In this document: positions 1 through 7,334 of the stretch, in pieces
Numbering within the stretch: the stretch's first letter is position 1
Layout: every line of letters starts with the position of its first letter
Notes under the pieces: model-generated
Database searches by the model: none
Told to the model about the DNA's origin: nothing
The model's input: only the letters and a program-made list of their open reading frames with translations
Translations under genes and position numbers: made by a program
Assembly (NCBI GenBank): GCA_036656615.1
Contig: JAVXHY010000034.1
Span: 1 to 9,473 of the forward strand
Source of the DNA: CAUPWF01 sp036656615
GTDB taxonomy: Bacteria; Bacillota; Clostridia; Lachnospirales; Lachnospiraceae
Direction of reading: 5' to 3'
DNA: 9,473 nucleotides

Positions 1-64
1 ACATGCTAAATCTATGTTTTTGTGGAGATAAGAGTAAAAAGCTATAAATGAAATAATTTCGTAT

Positions 65-736
65 CTAAATTGAAACCTTTGAAGCAATTTCCCCCTGCTT
101 TTTATAAATACTATGAGCTGGTATATATCCACGAATCATTGATAGTGGATATATATTTGTGTGACTTCCAACTACACTGCCCGGATTTAATACCGTTCCA
201 CACCCCACTTCTACCTCGTCACCTAACATAGCACCAAACTTTTTAAGACCAGTTTCTATTTTTCCTTCTGGAGTTGCAATAGTAGTCAATTTTTTATCAG
301 ATTTTACATTAGAAGTAATCGAACCCGCACCCATATGACTTTTATATCCAAGGATAGAATCTCCCACATAATTATAATGAGGCACCTGAACTTTGTTAAA
401 CAAAATCACATTTTTTAATTCTGTAGAATTCCCAACCACTGCACCTTCACCTACAATGGCATTTCCACGAATAAAGGCACAGTGTCTGATTTCTGCATGT
501 TCTCCTATAATAGCAGGACCGGTAATCGAAGCACTTGGAGCAATCACAGCCGATTTTGCAATCCAAATATTTTCCCCTTTTTGTTCATAATCATTTTTGT
601 TAAGTCCAGCCCCTAACTCTAAAATAAAAGCTCCTATCTTTGGAAGAACTTCCCAAGGGTAGGTAACATCCTTAAAAATATCCCTTGCAATTGTTTGATC
701 TAAATTATACATTTCTTTCACTGTCATCTCTATCAT
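65..736 (-). CDS. GlmU C-terminal-like left-handed beta-helix acyltransferase (stand-alone)
   Basis: The 223-residue protein is dominated by hexapeptide repeats from about residue 58 to 140 and again at 165-205, with the I/V/L-G-x-x-A/S rhythm of a left-handed parallel beta-helix. These proteins are usually trimeric acyl-CoA-dependent transferases. The segment N114-KVQVPHYNYVGDS, followed by G-x-G-S-I-T-S-N at 136-143, closely resembles the acetyltransferase domain of GlmU. H120 sits where GlmU has its catalytic histidine. The N-terminal nucleotidyltransferase domain of GlmU is absent: residues 1-55 contain no GxGTRM-type loop, so pyrophosphorylase activity is not expected even though relatives may carry that name. 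It is probably cytosolic, acting on an amino-sugar or nucleotide-sugar; the substrate is unknown. It is the last gene of the ppk1-galM-topB group, 20 bp after topB. M1 is preceded by AGGAGA and AAGGA, and M4 is a possible alternative start. The fold is secure and the function is not. Confidence 0.85.
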   Translation of the reverse strand: MIEMTVKEMYNLDQTIARDIFKDVTYPWEVLPKIGAFILELGAGLNKNDYEQKGENIWIAKSAVIAPSASITGPAIIGEHAEIRHCAFIRGNAIVGEGAVVGNSTELKNVILFNKVQVPHYNYVGDSILGYKSHMGAGSITSNVKSDKKLTTIATPEGKIETGLKKFGAMLGDEVEVGCGTVLNPGSVVGSHTNIYPLSMIRGYIPAHSIYKKQGEIASKVSI

Positions 737-741
737 CTTTA

Positions 742-753
742 TCCTTGTCTCCT
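742..753 (-). promoter_or_regulatory. Ribosome binding site of the beta-helix acyltransferase gene
   Basis: Two purine-rich cores lie in the 20 bp after the topB stop: AGGAGA (748-753), 11 bases from the ATG at 736, and AAGGA (742-746), 5 bases from it. Neither spacing is ideal, but together they support the start at 736 over the in-frame ATG at 727. Confidence 0.55.
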
Positions 754-756
754 ATT

Positions 757-2799
757 CTATTTTTTAAAGTGTGGAATATCTTTCGTCAGGTCGTAAAACC
801 GTGCCACTTGATCAAAACAATTTCGCAGTACATATTGATTATTTACAGTTAGTACTCCTTGCGTACGGCTTTTAATAAAATTCTCCAACTTTACCATATA
901 TTCCTCAGAAGTAATTTCTCCATCTGCCACATAATTTAATCCTTTTTCCCAGCTTGCCGTCAACTCCGCATTCAATAAAGACTTAATAGAATGATTTACC
1001 ACATCAAAAATCATTTCACCCAACAAAGTGGGTGTAATAATCTGAGTCTTTTTATTCAATCCCAAATACTGAATGTGAATGAGTTTTTTTAGTATTTCAG
1101 CGCGTGTAGCACTGGTTCCAATACCACTGCCTTTGATTTGTGCCCGTAATTCTTCATCTTCTATTAATTGTCCCGCACTCTCCATAGCAAGAATGATAGA
1201 ACCAGAATTGTATCTTTTGGGCGGAGAAGTTTCTCCCTCCTTTATATCCAATGATTTGACCGGAAGCACCGCTCCCTTTTTTATATTTTTAATTACTTCA
1301 AAAAAATTCACATCCAAACCATTTCCGGGCTCTTCCATTCCCTCTGTTGTATCATCCTTGTTCTCAGCTGGCCTTCTCTGTATGGGAACTCCAGCAACCT
1401 TTAGATATCCTTCCTTTGCCAGTACTTTAAAACTAGAGAAGAACTGTTCTTCTTTCATTTTAGTTGTAATACTTACTTTTTGATAAATGGCAGGTGGATA
1501 AAATATACTAAGAAATCGTCTTACAATGGTATCATACACTTGCTGTGTTGTAGGTGATACCGATGCTAATGCCTGCAATCCCTGTCCAGTTGGTATGATT
1601 GCATAATGATCTGTGATTTGCTTATCATTCACGTAACGTGTTTTTTCTAAGCCTTTATGACTTCCAAATCCAACGATTTCTTTTAAAAACGGTGCTGCCA
1701 TCATATACTTAGACAGGCCATTTAAATTCTTATGTATTTCCTTTGCTACTGATGTAGACAATACCCTTGCATCCGTTCTTGGATAAGTTACTAACTTTTT
1801 TTCATATAATTCCTGTACAATCCGAAGGGTTTCATCCGGACTTATTTTAAACCGCTTAGAACTTTCATTTTGAAGCTCTGCTAAATTATATAGTAAAGGT
1901 GGATTTTTCTTTTCCTGTTTTTTCTCAATAGCTGTCACCTGACATTCCAAAGGCTTAGAATTACTTAAATACAAAATTAGCTGCTCTGCTGTTTCTTTTT
2001 CTTTGAATCCATTTTCTTTGTAAAGCTCTTGAGCCTCAAAATACCGAGATCCTTTCACCCCACGCCATTCTCCTTCAAAAGTCTGACCATTGATATCCAC
2101 CGTACTAAGCACTCTATAAAAAGGAGTTTTTACAAAGTCACGAATTTCCCGTTCTCGTCGTACTACCATTCCTAGAACGCAAGTCATTACACGTCCCACA
2201 GAAAGAACTGTATATTTGGTTTTTAAATAATTAGAAATACTATTTCCATATTTGAGCGTTAAAAGTCTAGAAAAATTAATTCCCATTAAATAATCTTCTT
2301 TCGCCCTTAAATATGCCGAAGCACCTAAGTTATCATACTCTGATAAATTTTTTGCTTCTTTAATTCCACGTAATATTTCATCCTCTGTTTGTGAGTCAAT
2401 CCAAACTCTTTTTTTTGTCTTGCCTTTGACATTTGCCATTTGATCCACTAAACGATAAATATATTCTCCCTCTCGTCCAGAGTCAGTACACACGTAAATA
2501 GTGTCCACATCCGATCGGTTCAATACACCTTTTACGATAGCAAACTGCTTGGCTACAGCTGGAATCACTTCATATTTGAATTTCTGTGGTATAAAGGGTA
2601 ATGTTTCTAAGCTCCATTTTTTTAATTTACTATCGTATTGTTCTGGATAACTCATTGTCACTAAATGCCCCACACACCATGTTACAATTGCATCCTCTGA
2701 CTCTAAATACCCATCTTTTCTTTTGGTGTTTAATTTCAATGCCTTTGCAAATTCTTGGGCAACACTTGGTTTTTCAGCAATATATAAAGATTTCCCCAT
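757..2799 (-). CDS. topB: DNA topoisomerase III (type IA)
   Basis: TopB is a type IA topoisomerase that nicks one strand through a 5'-phosphotyrosine and passes another, helping to decatenate and resolve recombination or replication intermediates. The 680 residues contain the full catalytic core. A TOPRIM domain occupies about 1-150, with the opening SLYIAEKPS (glutamate E9) and TDSGREGEYI at 105-114. The classical P-P-L-L-Y-N-L-x-x-L-Q motif is at 300-310, and the active-site motif VTYPRTDAR has the catalytic tyrosine at 339. GSGIGTSATRAEIL is at 557-570, the usual G-I-G-T-x-A-T-R-A element. The second acidic position of the TOPRIM DxD motif is glycine (D106-S-G-R-E110), a pattern I recall from other Firmicutes TopB proteins. 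No tetracysteine zinc fingers follow the core. A hydrophilic acidic stretch at about 476-495 looks like a linker. Its ATG overlaps the stop of the upstream epimerase gene by one base, so translation is probably coupled. Confidence 0.95.
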   Translation of the reverse strand: MGKSLYIAEKPSVAQEFAKALKLNTKRKDGYLESEDAIVTWCVGHLVTMSYPEQYDSKLKKWSLETLPFIPQKFKYEVIPAVAKQFAIVKGVLNRSDVDTIYVCTDSGREGEYIYRLVDQMANVKGKTKKRVWIDSQTEDEILRGIKEAKNLSEYDNLGASAYLRAKEDYLMGINFSRLLTLKYGNSISNYLKTKYTVLSVGRVMTCVLGMVVRREREIRDFVKTPFYRVLSTVDINGQTFEGEWRGVKGSRYFEAQELYKENGFKEKETAEQLILYLSNSKPLECQVTAIEKKQEKKNPPLLYNLAELQNESSKRFKISPDETLRIVQELYEKKLVTYPRTDARVLSTSVAKEIHKNLNGLSKYMMAAPFLKEIVGFGSHKGLEKTRYVNDKQITDHYAIIPTGQGLQALASVSPTTQQVYDTIVRRFLSIFYPPAIYQKVSITTKMKEEQFFSSFKVLAKEGYLKVAGVPIQRRPAENKDDTTEGMEEPGNGLDVNFFEVIKNIKKGAVLPVKSLDIKEGETSPPKRYNSGSIILAMESAGQLIEDEELRAQIKGSGIGTSATRAEILKKLIHIQYLGLNKKTQIITPTLLGEMIFDVVNHSIKSLLNAELTASWEKGLNYVADGEITSEEYMVKLENFIKSRTQGVLTVNNQYVLRNCFDQVARFYDLTKDIPHFKK

Positions 2800-2808
2800 T
2801 ATACCACC
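2799..2808 (-). promoter_or_regulatory. TAATG stop/start overlap with weak ribosome binding site for topB
   Basis: The epimerase stop TAA (2799-2801) shares its last base with the topB ATG (2797-2799). The only Shine-Dalgarno-like bases are GGTGG (2804-2808), just 4 bases from the ATG. A poor site joined to an overlap suggests that ribosomes terminating on the epimerase re-initiate on topB. Confidence 0.6.
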
Positions 2809-3863
2809 ATAAATTTATACATAGTTTTAGTTCGGTACACATCGCCAGCTTTACATATAGGTCCTTTAAAATGCTCTTGATTTACTGCATCCGGGAAAAA
2901 TTGAGTTTCAAAACAAACACCACTTCTTCTTTGATAAACTACATTTTCCTTCCCCACATCTGTTCCATCCAAAAAATTTCCTGTATAAAGCTGCATACCT
3001 GGACGATCTGTATATACTTCCATTAAAATACCCCTGTGGTCTGCCTGCATCTCTGCGACCTTAGAAAACATGCCACAATTATTAAGAGCCCAATTCTGAT
3101 CATAGCCTTGACCAAAATCTAATGCCTCATATGGTAGATCAATATCTCTTCCCAATAATTTCATCTCATTAAAATCCATTGGTGTCCCCTCAACTTCAAC
3201 CAATTCCCCAGTTGGAATTAATTGTGAATCTGTTCTCGTATAATAAGAAGCATCTATCCATACCCCTTGATCTAATATGGTTCCCCAGTCATGACCATTT
3301 AAATTAAAATAACTGTGGTTGGTCATATTAATAACGGTATCTTCATTTGGTGTGCTGAAGTATTCAATTTGAATACCATTATCCTTTGTAACGGTGTAGG
3401 TCACTTCCATATCCAAAGCTCCTGGATATCCCTGATCTCCATTGGGACTATGAAGTGTCAAGGTAATGCTCGTCTCACTTTTTGATCTCACCTGCCACAT
3501 TCGCTGATTATAATAATGGAATCCACTATGAAGATTACTGCCATTATTATTATTTTCCAATTGATATGCCTTCCCGTTCAGAGAAAATCTAGCATGACCA
3601 ATTCTATTTGCATTACGCCCTATCGTTGCACCATAAAAATTCTTTCCACCCATTTCATAATCTCTCACATCACCAAATCCCAAGACCACATCTACTAATT
3701 CGTTATTTCTATCTGGCACAAAAAGGCTTACTAATGTAGCACCATAATCACTAACTGCAAGCTGCATACCATTTTTATTTGTCATGATATATAAACTGGC
3801 TTCCTCACCCTTTGCAGTATTTCCAAATGATTCTTTTTTTAGTTTTGTTACTTCATTATTCAT
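2799..3863 (-). CDS. galM: Aldose 1-epimerase (galactose mutarotase)
   Basis: This enzyme interconverts the alpha and beta anomers of galactose, glucose and related aldoses in the cytosol, feeding the Leloir pathway. The 354 residues match the usual length of the family. Visible landmarks are the arginine motif G-R-N-A-N-R87-I, L-H112-S-G (first active-site histidine), N-M-T-N-H183-S-Y-F-N-L (catalytic acid histidine), Y-D255-Q-N-W-A-L-N (substrate-binding aspartate) and C-F-E319-T-Q (catalytic base glutamate). These correspond by motif to H96, H170, D243 and E304 of the well-studied lactococcal enzyme. No signal peptide is present. It lies 30 bp after ppk1 with a GGGAG ribosome binding site, and its TAA stop overlaps the topB ATG as TAATG. 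No other galactose gene is in the window, so the exact sugar is open; the symbol is given for the family. Confidence 0.92.
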   Translation of the reverse strand: MNNEVTKLKKESFGNTAKGEEASLYIMTNKNGMQLAVSDYGATLVSLFVPDRNNELVDVVLGFGDVRDYEMGGKNFYGATIGRNANRIGHARFSLNGKAYQLENNNNGSNLHSGFHYYNQRMWQVRSKSETSITLTLHSPNGDQGYPGALDMEVTYTVTKDNGIQIEYFSTPNEDTVINMTNHSYFNLNGHDWGTILDQGVWIDASYYTRTDSQLIPTGELVEVEGTPMDFNEMKLLGRDIDLPYEALDFGQGYDQNWALNNCGMFSKVAEMQADHRGILMEVYTDRPGMQLYTGNFLDGTDVGKENVVYQRRSGVCFETQFFPDAVNQEHFKGPICKAGDVYRTKTMYKFMVV

Positions 3864-3893
3864 ATTTGCGCTCCCTTACTATTATTTTTAACT

Positions 3894-5996
3894 TTATTTA
3901 TTTCTCAATGAATTCCAAATTCGCTGAAATATAGATACTTTTTTTCCTGGATTTCTTGTCATATTCAATGCCTCATCCATAAATATTTCTTGTGAATTTA
4001 CCTTTTCTTTTTTTTGTTCTATGAGTTTGTATGTTCCATCTCTAGTCATAACTCTAGATTTCACATTGTCCGCCAGGATAATTTCAAACTGTCGGTTAAT
4101 TCTATTTTTAATTTCTGAATCTAATATTGGACAGGCCACCTCTACTCTTTTTTGAGTATTTCTAGTCATCATATCTGCTGAACCAATATAGATCTTTTGT
4201 TCCATTCCTGTTCCAAAACTAAAAATTCTAGGATGCTCAAGAAATCTTCCTACTACATTCATGACAGAAACATTTTCCGTTTCACCTTCAATATCCGGTA
4301 ATATACAGCAAATGCCTCGTACAATTAATTGAACCTTCACACCAGCTTTAGAAGCCTTAGCCACTTTCTTTATAAAATCAAAATCTGTGAGTGAATTCAT
4401 TTTCATAACAATGCGTCCATTTTTTCCTTTAGTAATCTCATCATCTATCAATTGGAGAATAACACGCTTCAAACTTGTAGGTGAAACAATTAGGTGTTTA
4501 TAATCTCCATCCAAATTACCAATGGACATATTTTTAAAGAACGCAGCTGCATCCATACCTATTGCTTGATTTCCTGTCATAAGACATAAATCCGTGTACA
4601 TGGTTGCCGTTTTTTCATTATAATTACCTGTGCCAACTTGAGTAATATATTGTATTTCATTCTTATTTCTATAAGTAATTAGACAAATCTTAGAATGTAC
4701 TTTATAATCTTCAAATCCATAAATTATTCTACATCCTGCTTCCTCTAAACGTTCTGACCAGTCAATATTATTTTGTTCATCAAAACGTGCCCGAAGCTCT
4801 ATCAAAACAGTAACTTCTTTTCCATTTTCTGCTGCTGCACACAAGTACTCCACCAATCGTGTCTTTTTTGCTAGACGATAGATAGTTATTTTAATCGTAA
4901 TGACACTGCTATCTACAGAAGCTTCTCTGATAAGCTGTAAAAAAGGTTCCATACTTTCATATGGATATGACAGCAGTACATCCTTTCGCTTCACTTGCTT
5001 CATCATACTGCCCTCCTGTACCATAGGAGAAGGCTGCGGTACAAATGAGGGATATATTAACGAGCGTCTCATAGACAAAGGAACTTTATCTACAACGGAA
5101 AATATATATGCAAGCTTCATCGGAATTTTTGTACGAAATATCTGTTTCGGAGTAATATTAAACTTATCACATAAGAATTCTTGTGTATGTTCATTTAAAG
5201 GCTCTGCTGCCTCTAATCTCACTACGGCCATTCTACGTCTCTTATGTAGCGTCTTTTTCATGCGAAAGCGAAAATCTTCATTCACATCAAACGCCTCATC
5301 ATCTGGCGAAATATCTGCATTTCTTGTAACACATATATAGTTCTTATTCGACACCTCATATTGTGCAAAAATAACTTCAAAATATTCTAATATTACCTTT
5401 TCCATTCGAATATAACGAATACCATGCCCTGGCAAGTATAAAATATCTGATACAAATTGCGGTACCGGTACAATGCCAATCATAGATTTATCTTCATTTT
5501 TTAGATTGGCAATCACATAAATTTCTTTATTCAGTAAATGTGGAAACGGATGATTAGCATCAACAATTTGTGGGGACAAAATAGGAAGTATTTGATCTTT
5601 AAAATACTTCTTTACATATTTCTTTTCTTTTTGTTCTAATTCTTTAAAATCCAACCCGCATACTCCATAGGGATGCAGTTCTTTTTTTATACTTGCATAT
5701 GTCTTATCTCTTTCCTTATACAAGGGAGCAACTACATCATAAATCATGGAAAGCTGTTCTTTTGGATTCAAACCCGAACGTTCATCCACTCCTTGCTCAC
5801 CCAATGATGCCATATCATAAAGACTTCCCACTCGAATCATAAAAAATTCATCCAAATTACTTGTAAATATAGAAACAAATTTCATTCTCTCTAATAAAGG
5901 AACGCTTCTATCTTGTGCTTCCTGTAATACTCTTTCGTTGAATCTTAACCAAGACAGTTCTCGATTCTGCGTAAAATTACACATTTTGGGATTCAT
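3894..5996 (-). CDS. ppk1: Polyphosphate kinase 1
   Basis: PPK1 reversibly transfers the gamma-phosphate of ATP onto inorganic polyphosphate chains, supporting phosphate storage and stress survival. The 700 residues match the family length (E. coli Ppk is about 690). The N-terminal domain opens with F-T-Q-N-R-E-L-S-W-L-x-F-N at 8-20, followed by S-N-L-D-E-F-F at 46-52, both typical. The middle region has F-P-H-L at 151-154. The catalytic half shows the phospholipase-D-like fold motifs: T-I-Y-R-L-A at 371-376, L-R-A-R-F-D-E at 401-407, Y-K-V-H434-S-K with the histidine expected to be autophosphorylated, Q-V-G-T-G-N-Y-N at 453-460, F-L-E-H588-P-R with the second conserved histidine, and Y-I-G-S-A-D at 603-608. 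The last 45 residues are basic and poorly recognisable. AGGAGA lies 10 bases before the ATG. It is the first gene of the downstream group. Confidence 0.96.
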   Translation of the reverse strand: MNPKMCNFTQNRELSWLRFNERVLQEAQDRSVPLLERMKFVSIFTSNLDEFFMIRVGSLYDMASLGEQGVDERSGLNPKEQLSMIYDVVAPLYKERDKTYASIKKELHPYGVCGLDFKELEQKEKKYVKKYFKDQILPILSPQIVDANHPFPHLLNKEIYVIANLKNEDKSMIGIVPVPQFVSDILYLPGHGIRYIRMEKVILEYFEVIFAQYEVSNKNYICVTRNADISPDDEAFDVNEDFRFRMKKTLHKRRRMAVVRLEAAEPLNEHTQEFLCDKFNITPKQIFRTKIPMKLAYIFSVVDKVPLSMRRSLIYPSFVPQPSPMVQEGSMMKQVKRKDVLLSYPYESMEPFLQLIREASVDSSVITIKITIYRLAKKTRLVEYLCAAAENGKEVTVLIELRARFDEQNNIDWSERLEEAGCRIIYGFEDYKVHSKICLITYRNKNEIQYITQVGTGNYNEKTATMYTDLCLMTGNQAIGMDAAAFFKNMSIGNLDGDYKHLIVSPTSLKRVILQLIDDEITKGKNGRIVMKMNSLTDFDFIKKVAKASKAGVKVQLIVRGICCILPDIEGETENVSVMNVVGRFLEHPRIFSFGTGMEQKIYIGSADMMTRNTQKRVEVACPILDSEIKNRINRQFEIILADNVKSRVMTRDGTYKLIEQKKEKVNSQEIFMDEALNMTRNPGKKVSIFQRIWNSLRNK

Positions 5997-6049
5997 TTTA
6001 TTCTTCTCTCCTATATGTTTCGATTATTCTGTCATAAGTGTTCCTTCAT

Positions 6050-6058
6050 ATTTTACCA
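6050..6058 (-). promoter_or_regulatory. Possible extended -10 promoter element for ppk1
   Basis: TGGTAAAAT reads as an extended -10 (TGn followed by TAAAAT, 6050-6055) and would start transcription about 47 bases before the ppk1 ATG. The -35 region at the usual distance is poor. It lies downstream of the asd terminator, where a promoter for the ppk1 group would be expected. An inverted repeat, TGATTT-G-AAATCA (6064-6076), falls inside the spacer. Confidence 0.35.
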
Positions 6059-6096
6059 CTATTTGATTTGAAATCATACATTTTTTTAGAAACTCC

Positions 6097-6157
6097 AAAA
6101 AAGATCTTTGTAATACAGTATTCACACGTGTAAATGTCTGTTTTACAAAAATCTTTT
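6097..6157 (-). terminator. Long intrinsic terminator hairpin after asd
   Basis: Starting 9 bases after the asd stop codon, AAAAGATTTTTGTAA (6143-6157) pairs with TTACAAAGATCTTTT (6099-6113) over 15 positions with a single G-U wobble. The 29 bases between continue the stem: an A/A mismatch, ACAG with CTGT, a small 2x1 internal loop, then ATTTAC with GTGAAT around an ACGT loop. A run of six T (6097-6102) closes the 3' side, four of them being in the stem. The stem is AT-rich, but its length and the T run support termination of asd transcription before ppk1. Confidence 0.75.
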
Positions 6158-6166
6158 CTTCATAAA

Positions 6167-7252
6167 CTATTTTGCTTTAATATATCCTTTTGCTGTTAAG
6201 GTTTCTGCACACAAAACTGCTCCACCTGCAGCACCCCTGATTGTATTGTGAGACAAGCCGACAAACTTAAAATCATATACCTTATCTTCACGTAAACGTC
6301 CTACAGAAACACCCATTCCATTCTCATAATCCACATCCAAATTCACCTGCGGTCTATTATCATCTTCTAAATATTGAATGAATTGTTTCGGTGCACTTGG
6401 AAGTCCAAGTTCTTGTGGTAAACCTTTAAATCCATTTAATCTATCTATTAGTTGTTCTTTTGTTGGTTTTTTTGCAAATCTAACAAAAACTGCAGCTGTA
6501 TGTCCGTTTAAAACAGGTACCCGGATACATTGTGTTGTAATCACAGGCAACTCTGCTTTTACAATTTCATCTCCTACTAATTTTCCCCAGATACGAAGTG
6601 GCTCCTGCTCACTCTTTTCTTCTTCGCCGCCAATATAAGGAATAATATTTTCTACCATCTCCGGCCATTCTGCAAATGTCTTTCCAGAGCCTGAAATTGC
6701 CTGATAGGTTGTTGCTACTACTTCTATCGGTTCAAATTCCTTCCAAGCAGTTAATACAGGTGCGTAACTTTGAATAGAACAATTTGGTTTTACAGCTACA
6801 AAGCCTTTCGTAGTCCCCAAACGTTTCTTTTGCACTTCGATAATTCCAAAATGTTCTGGATTAATCTCTGGAACAACCATAGGAACATCCTTTGTCCAAC
6901 GATGTGCACTATTATTGGAAACAACAGGTGTCTCTGTTTTTGCATATGCATCTTCAATTGACTGAATTTCCTCTTTAGACATATCTACTGCACTAAAGAC
7001 AAAATCAACCAAAGCTGCTACCTTCTCTACTTCCACCACATTCATCACTACTAATTCTTTCACTGCTTCAGGCATTGGTGTCGGCATCTTCCATCGTTCT
7101 CCAACTGCTTCCCTATATGTCTTTCCAGCAGATCTGCCACTTGCTGCAACTACTGCAACTTCATACCAAGGATGGTTATCTAAAAGCGAAATAAACCGCT
7201 GTCCTACCATTCCTGTAGCTCCAAGAATACCTACTCTTAATTTTTTTTCCAT
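6167..7252 (-). CDS. asd: Aspartate-semialdehyde dehydrogenase, archaeal/fungal-like class
   Basis: Asd reduces 4-aspartyl phosphate to aspartate 4-semialdehyde with NADPH, the branch point to lysine/diaminopimelate, threonine and methionine. The 361 residues open with the nucleotide-binding loop G-A-T-G-M-V-G-Q at 11-18. The catalytic cysteine is C158 in K-P-N-C-S-I, S-G-S-G-K-T at 187-192 contributes to cofactor and substrate binding, and L-N-G-H251-T-A-A-V carries the catalytic histidine. The motif set and length fit the class found in archaea, fungi and many Clostridia, and not the classical E. coli-type enzyme. The C-terminal G-L-S-H-N-T-I-R-G-A-A-G-G-A at 332-345 is also typical. Malonyl-CoA reductases share this fold, but the Firmicute context makes Asd far more likely. 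The gene is monocistronic by layout, with its own promoter, an AGGAGG site and a terminator. The predicted leader of about 47 bases is too short for a lysine riboswitch. Confidence 0.95.
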   Translation of the reverse strand: MEKKLRVGILGATGMVGQRFISLLDNHPWYEVAVVAASGRSAGKTYREAVGERWKMPTPMPEAVKELVVMNVVEVEKVAALVDFVFSAVDMSKEEIQSIEDAYAKTETPVVSNNSAHRWTKDVPMVVPEINPEHFGIIEVQKKRLGTTKGFVAVKPNCSIQSYAPVLTAWKEFEPIEVVATTYQAISGSGKTFAEWPEMVENIIPYIGGEEEKSEQEPLRIWGKLVGDEIVKAELPVITTQCIRVPVLNGHTAAVFVRFAKKPTKEQLIDRLNGFKGLPQELGLPSAPKQFIQYLEDDNRPQVNLDVDYENGMGVSVGRLREDKVYDFKFVGLSHNTIRGAAGGAVLCAETLTAKGYIKAK

Positions 7253-7260
7253 AACACTCT

Positions 7261-7266
7261 CCTCCT
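7261..7266 (-). promoter_or_regulatory. Strong ribosome binding site of asd
   Basis: A perfect AGGAGG, embedded in GAGGAGGAG, lies 8 bases before the ATG. It is the best ribosome binding site in the window, fixes the asd start, and predicts efficient translation. Confidence 0.9.
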
Positions 7267-7284
7267 CTTTTATCCTACCCTCAC

Positions 7285-7296
7285 ATACATATGTAT
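7285..7296. repeat. 12-bp perfect palindrome at the asd transcription start
   Basis: ATACATATGTAT is its own reverse complement and lies just downstream of the predicted asd start site, a position where a repressor could act. It is AT-rich and may be chance. Confidence 0.4.
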
Positions 7297-7305
7297 ATTG
7301 GCAAC

Positions 7306-7334
7306 ATATTACACTTTTTCACATCAAATTGCAA
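7306..7334 (-). promoter_or_regulatory. Promoter of asd
   Basis: TTGCAA (-35, 7329-7334) and TAATAT (-10, 7306-7311) are separated by exactly 17 bp, as for the vegetative sigma factor. Transcription would start near 7299, giving a leader of about 47 bases. No terminator is visible between argH and this promoter, so read-through from queH-argH could add to asd expression. Confidence 0.65.

Noticed and set aside
1..64. Possible terminator after the last gene
   Set aside because: The only inverted repeat, GAAATTATTTC, gives a very small AT-rich stem, and the later T run is not adjacent. The window ends before a clear terminator is reached.
393..590. Plus-strand open frame inside the beta-helix acyltransferase gene
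   Set aside because: It is antisense to a confident gene, lacks a recognisable domain and a ribosome binding site, and its composition is that of a reversed coding strand.
1079..1483. Plus-strand open frame of 134 codons inside topB
   Set aside because: It lies wholly within the conserved TopB core on the other strand and shows no protein family features.
2601..3026. Plus-strand open frame spanning the topB/epimerase junction
   Set aside because: Its hydrophobic-looking translation mirrors two well-supported minus-strand genes; no ribosome binding site or promoter was seen.
4900..5340. Plus-strand open frame of 146 codons inside ppk1
   Set aside because: It is antisense to the conserved middle of polyphosphate kinase and has no independent support.
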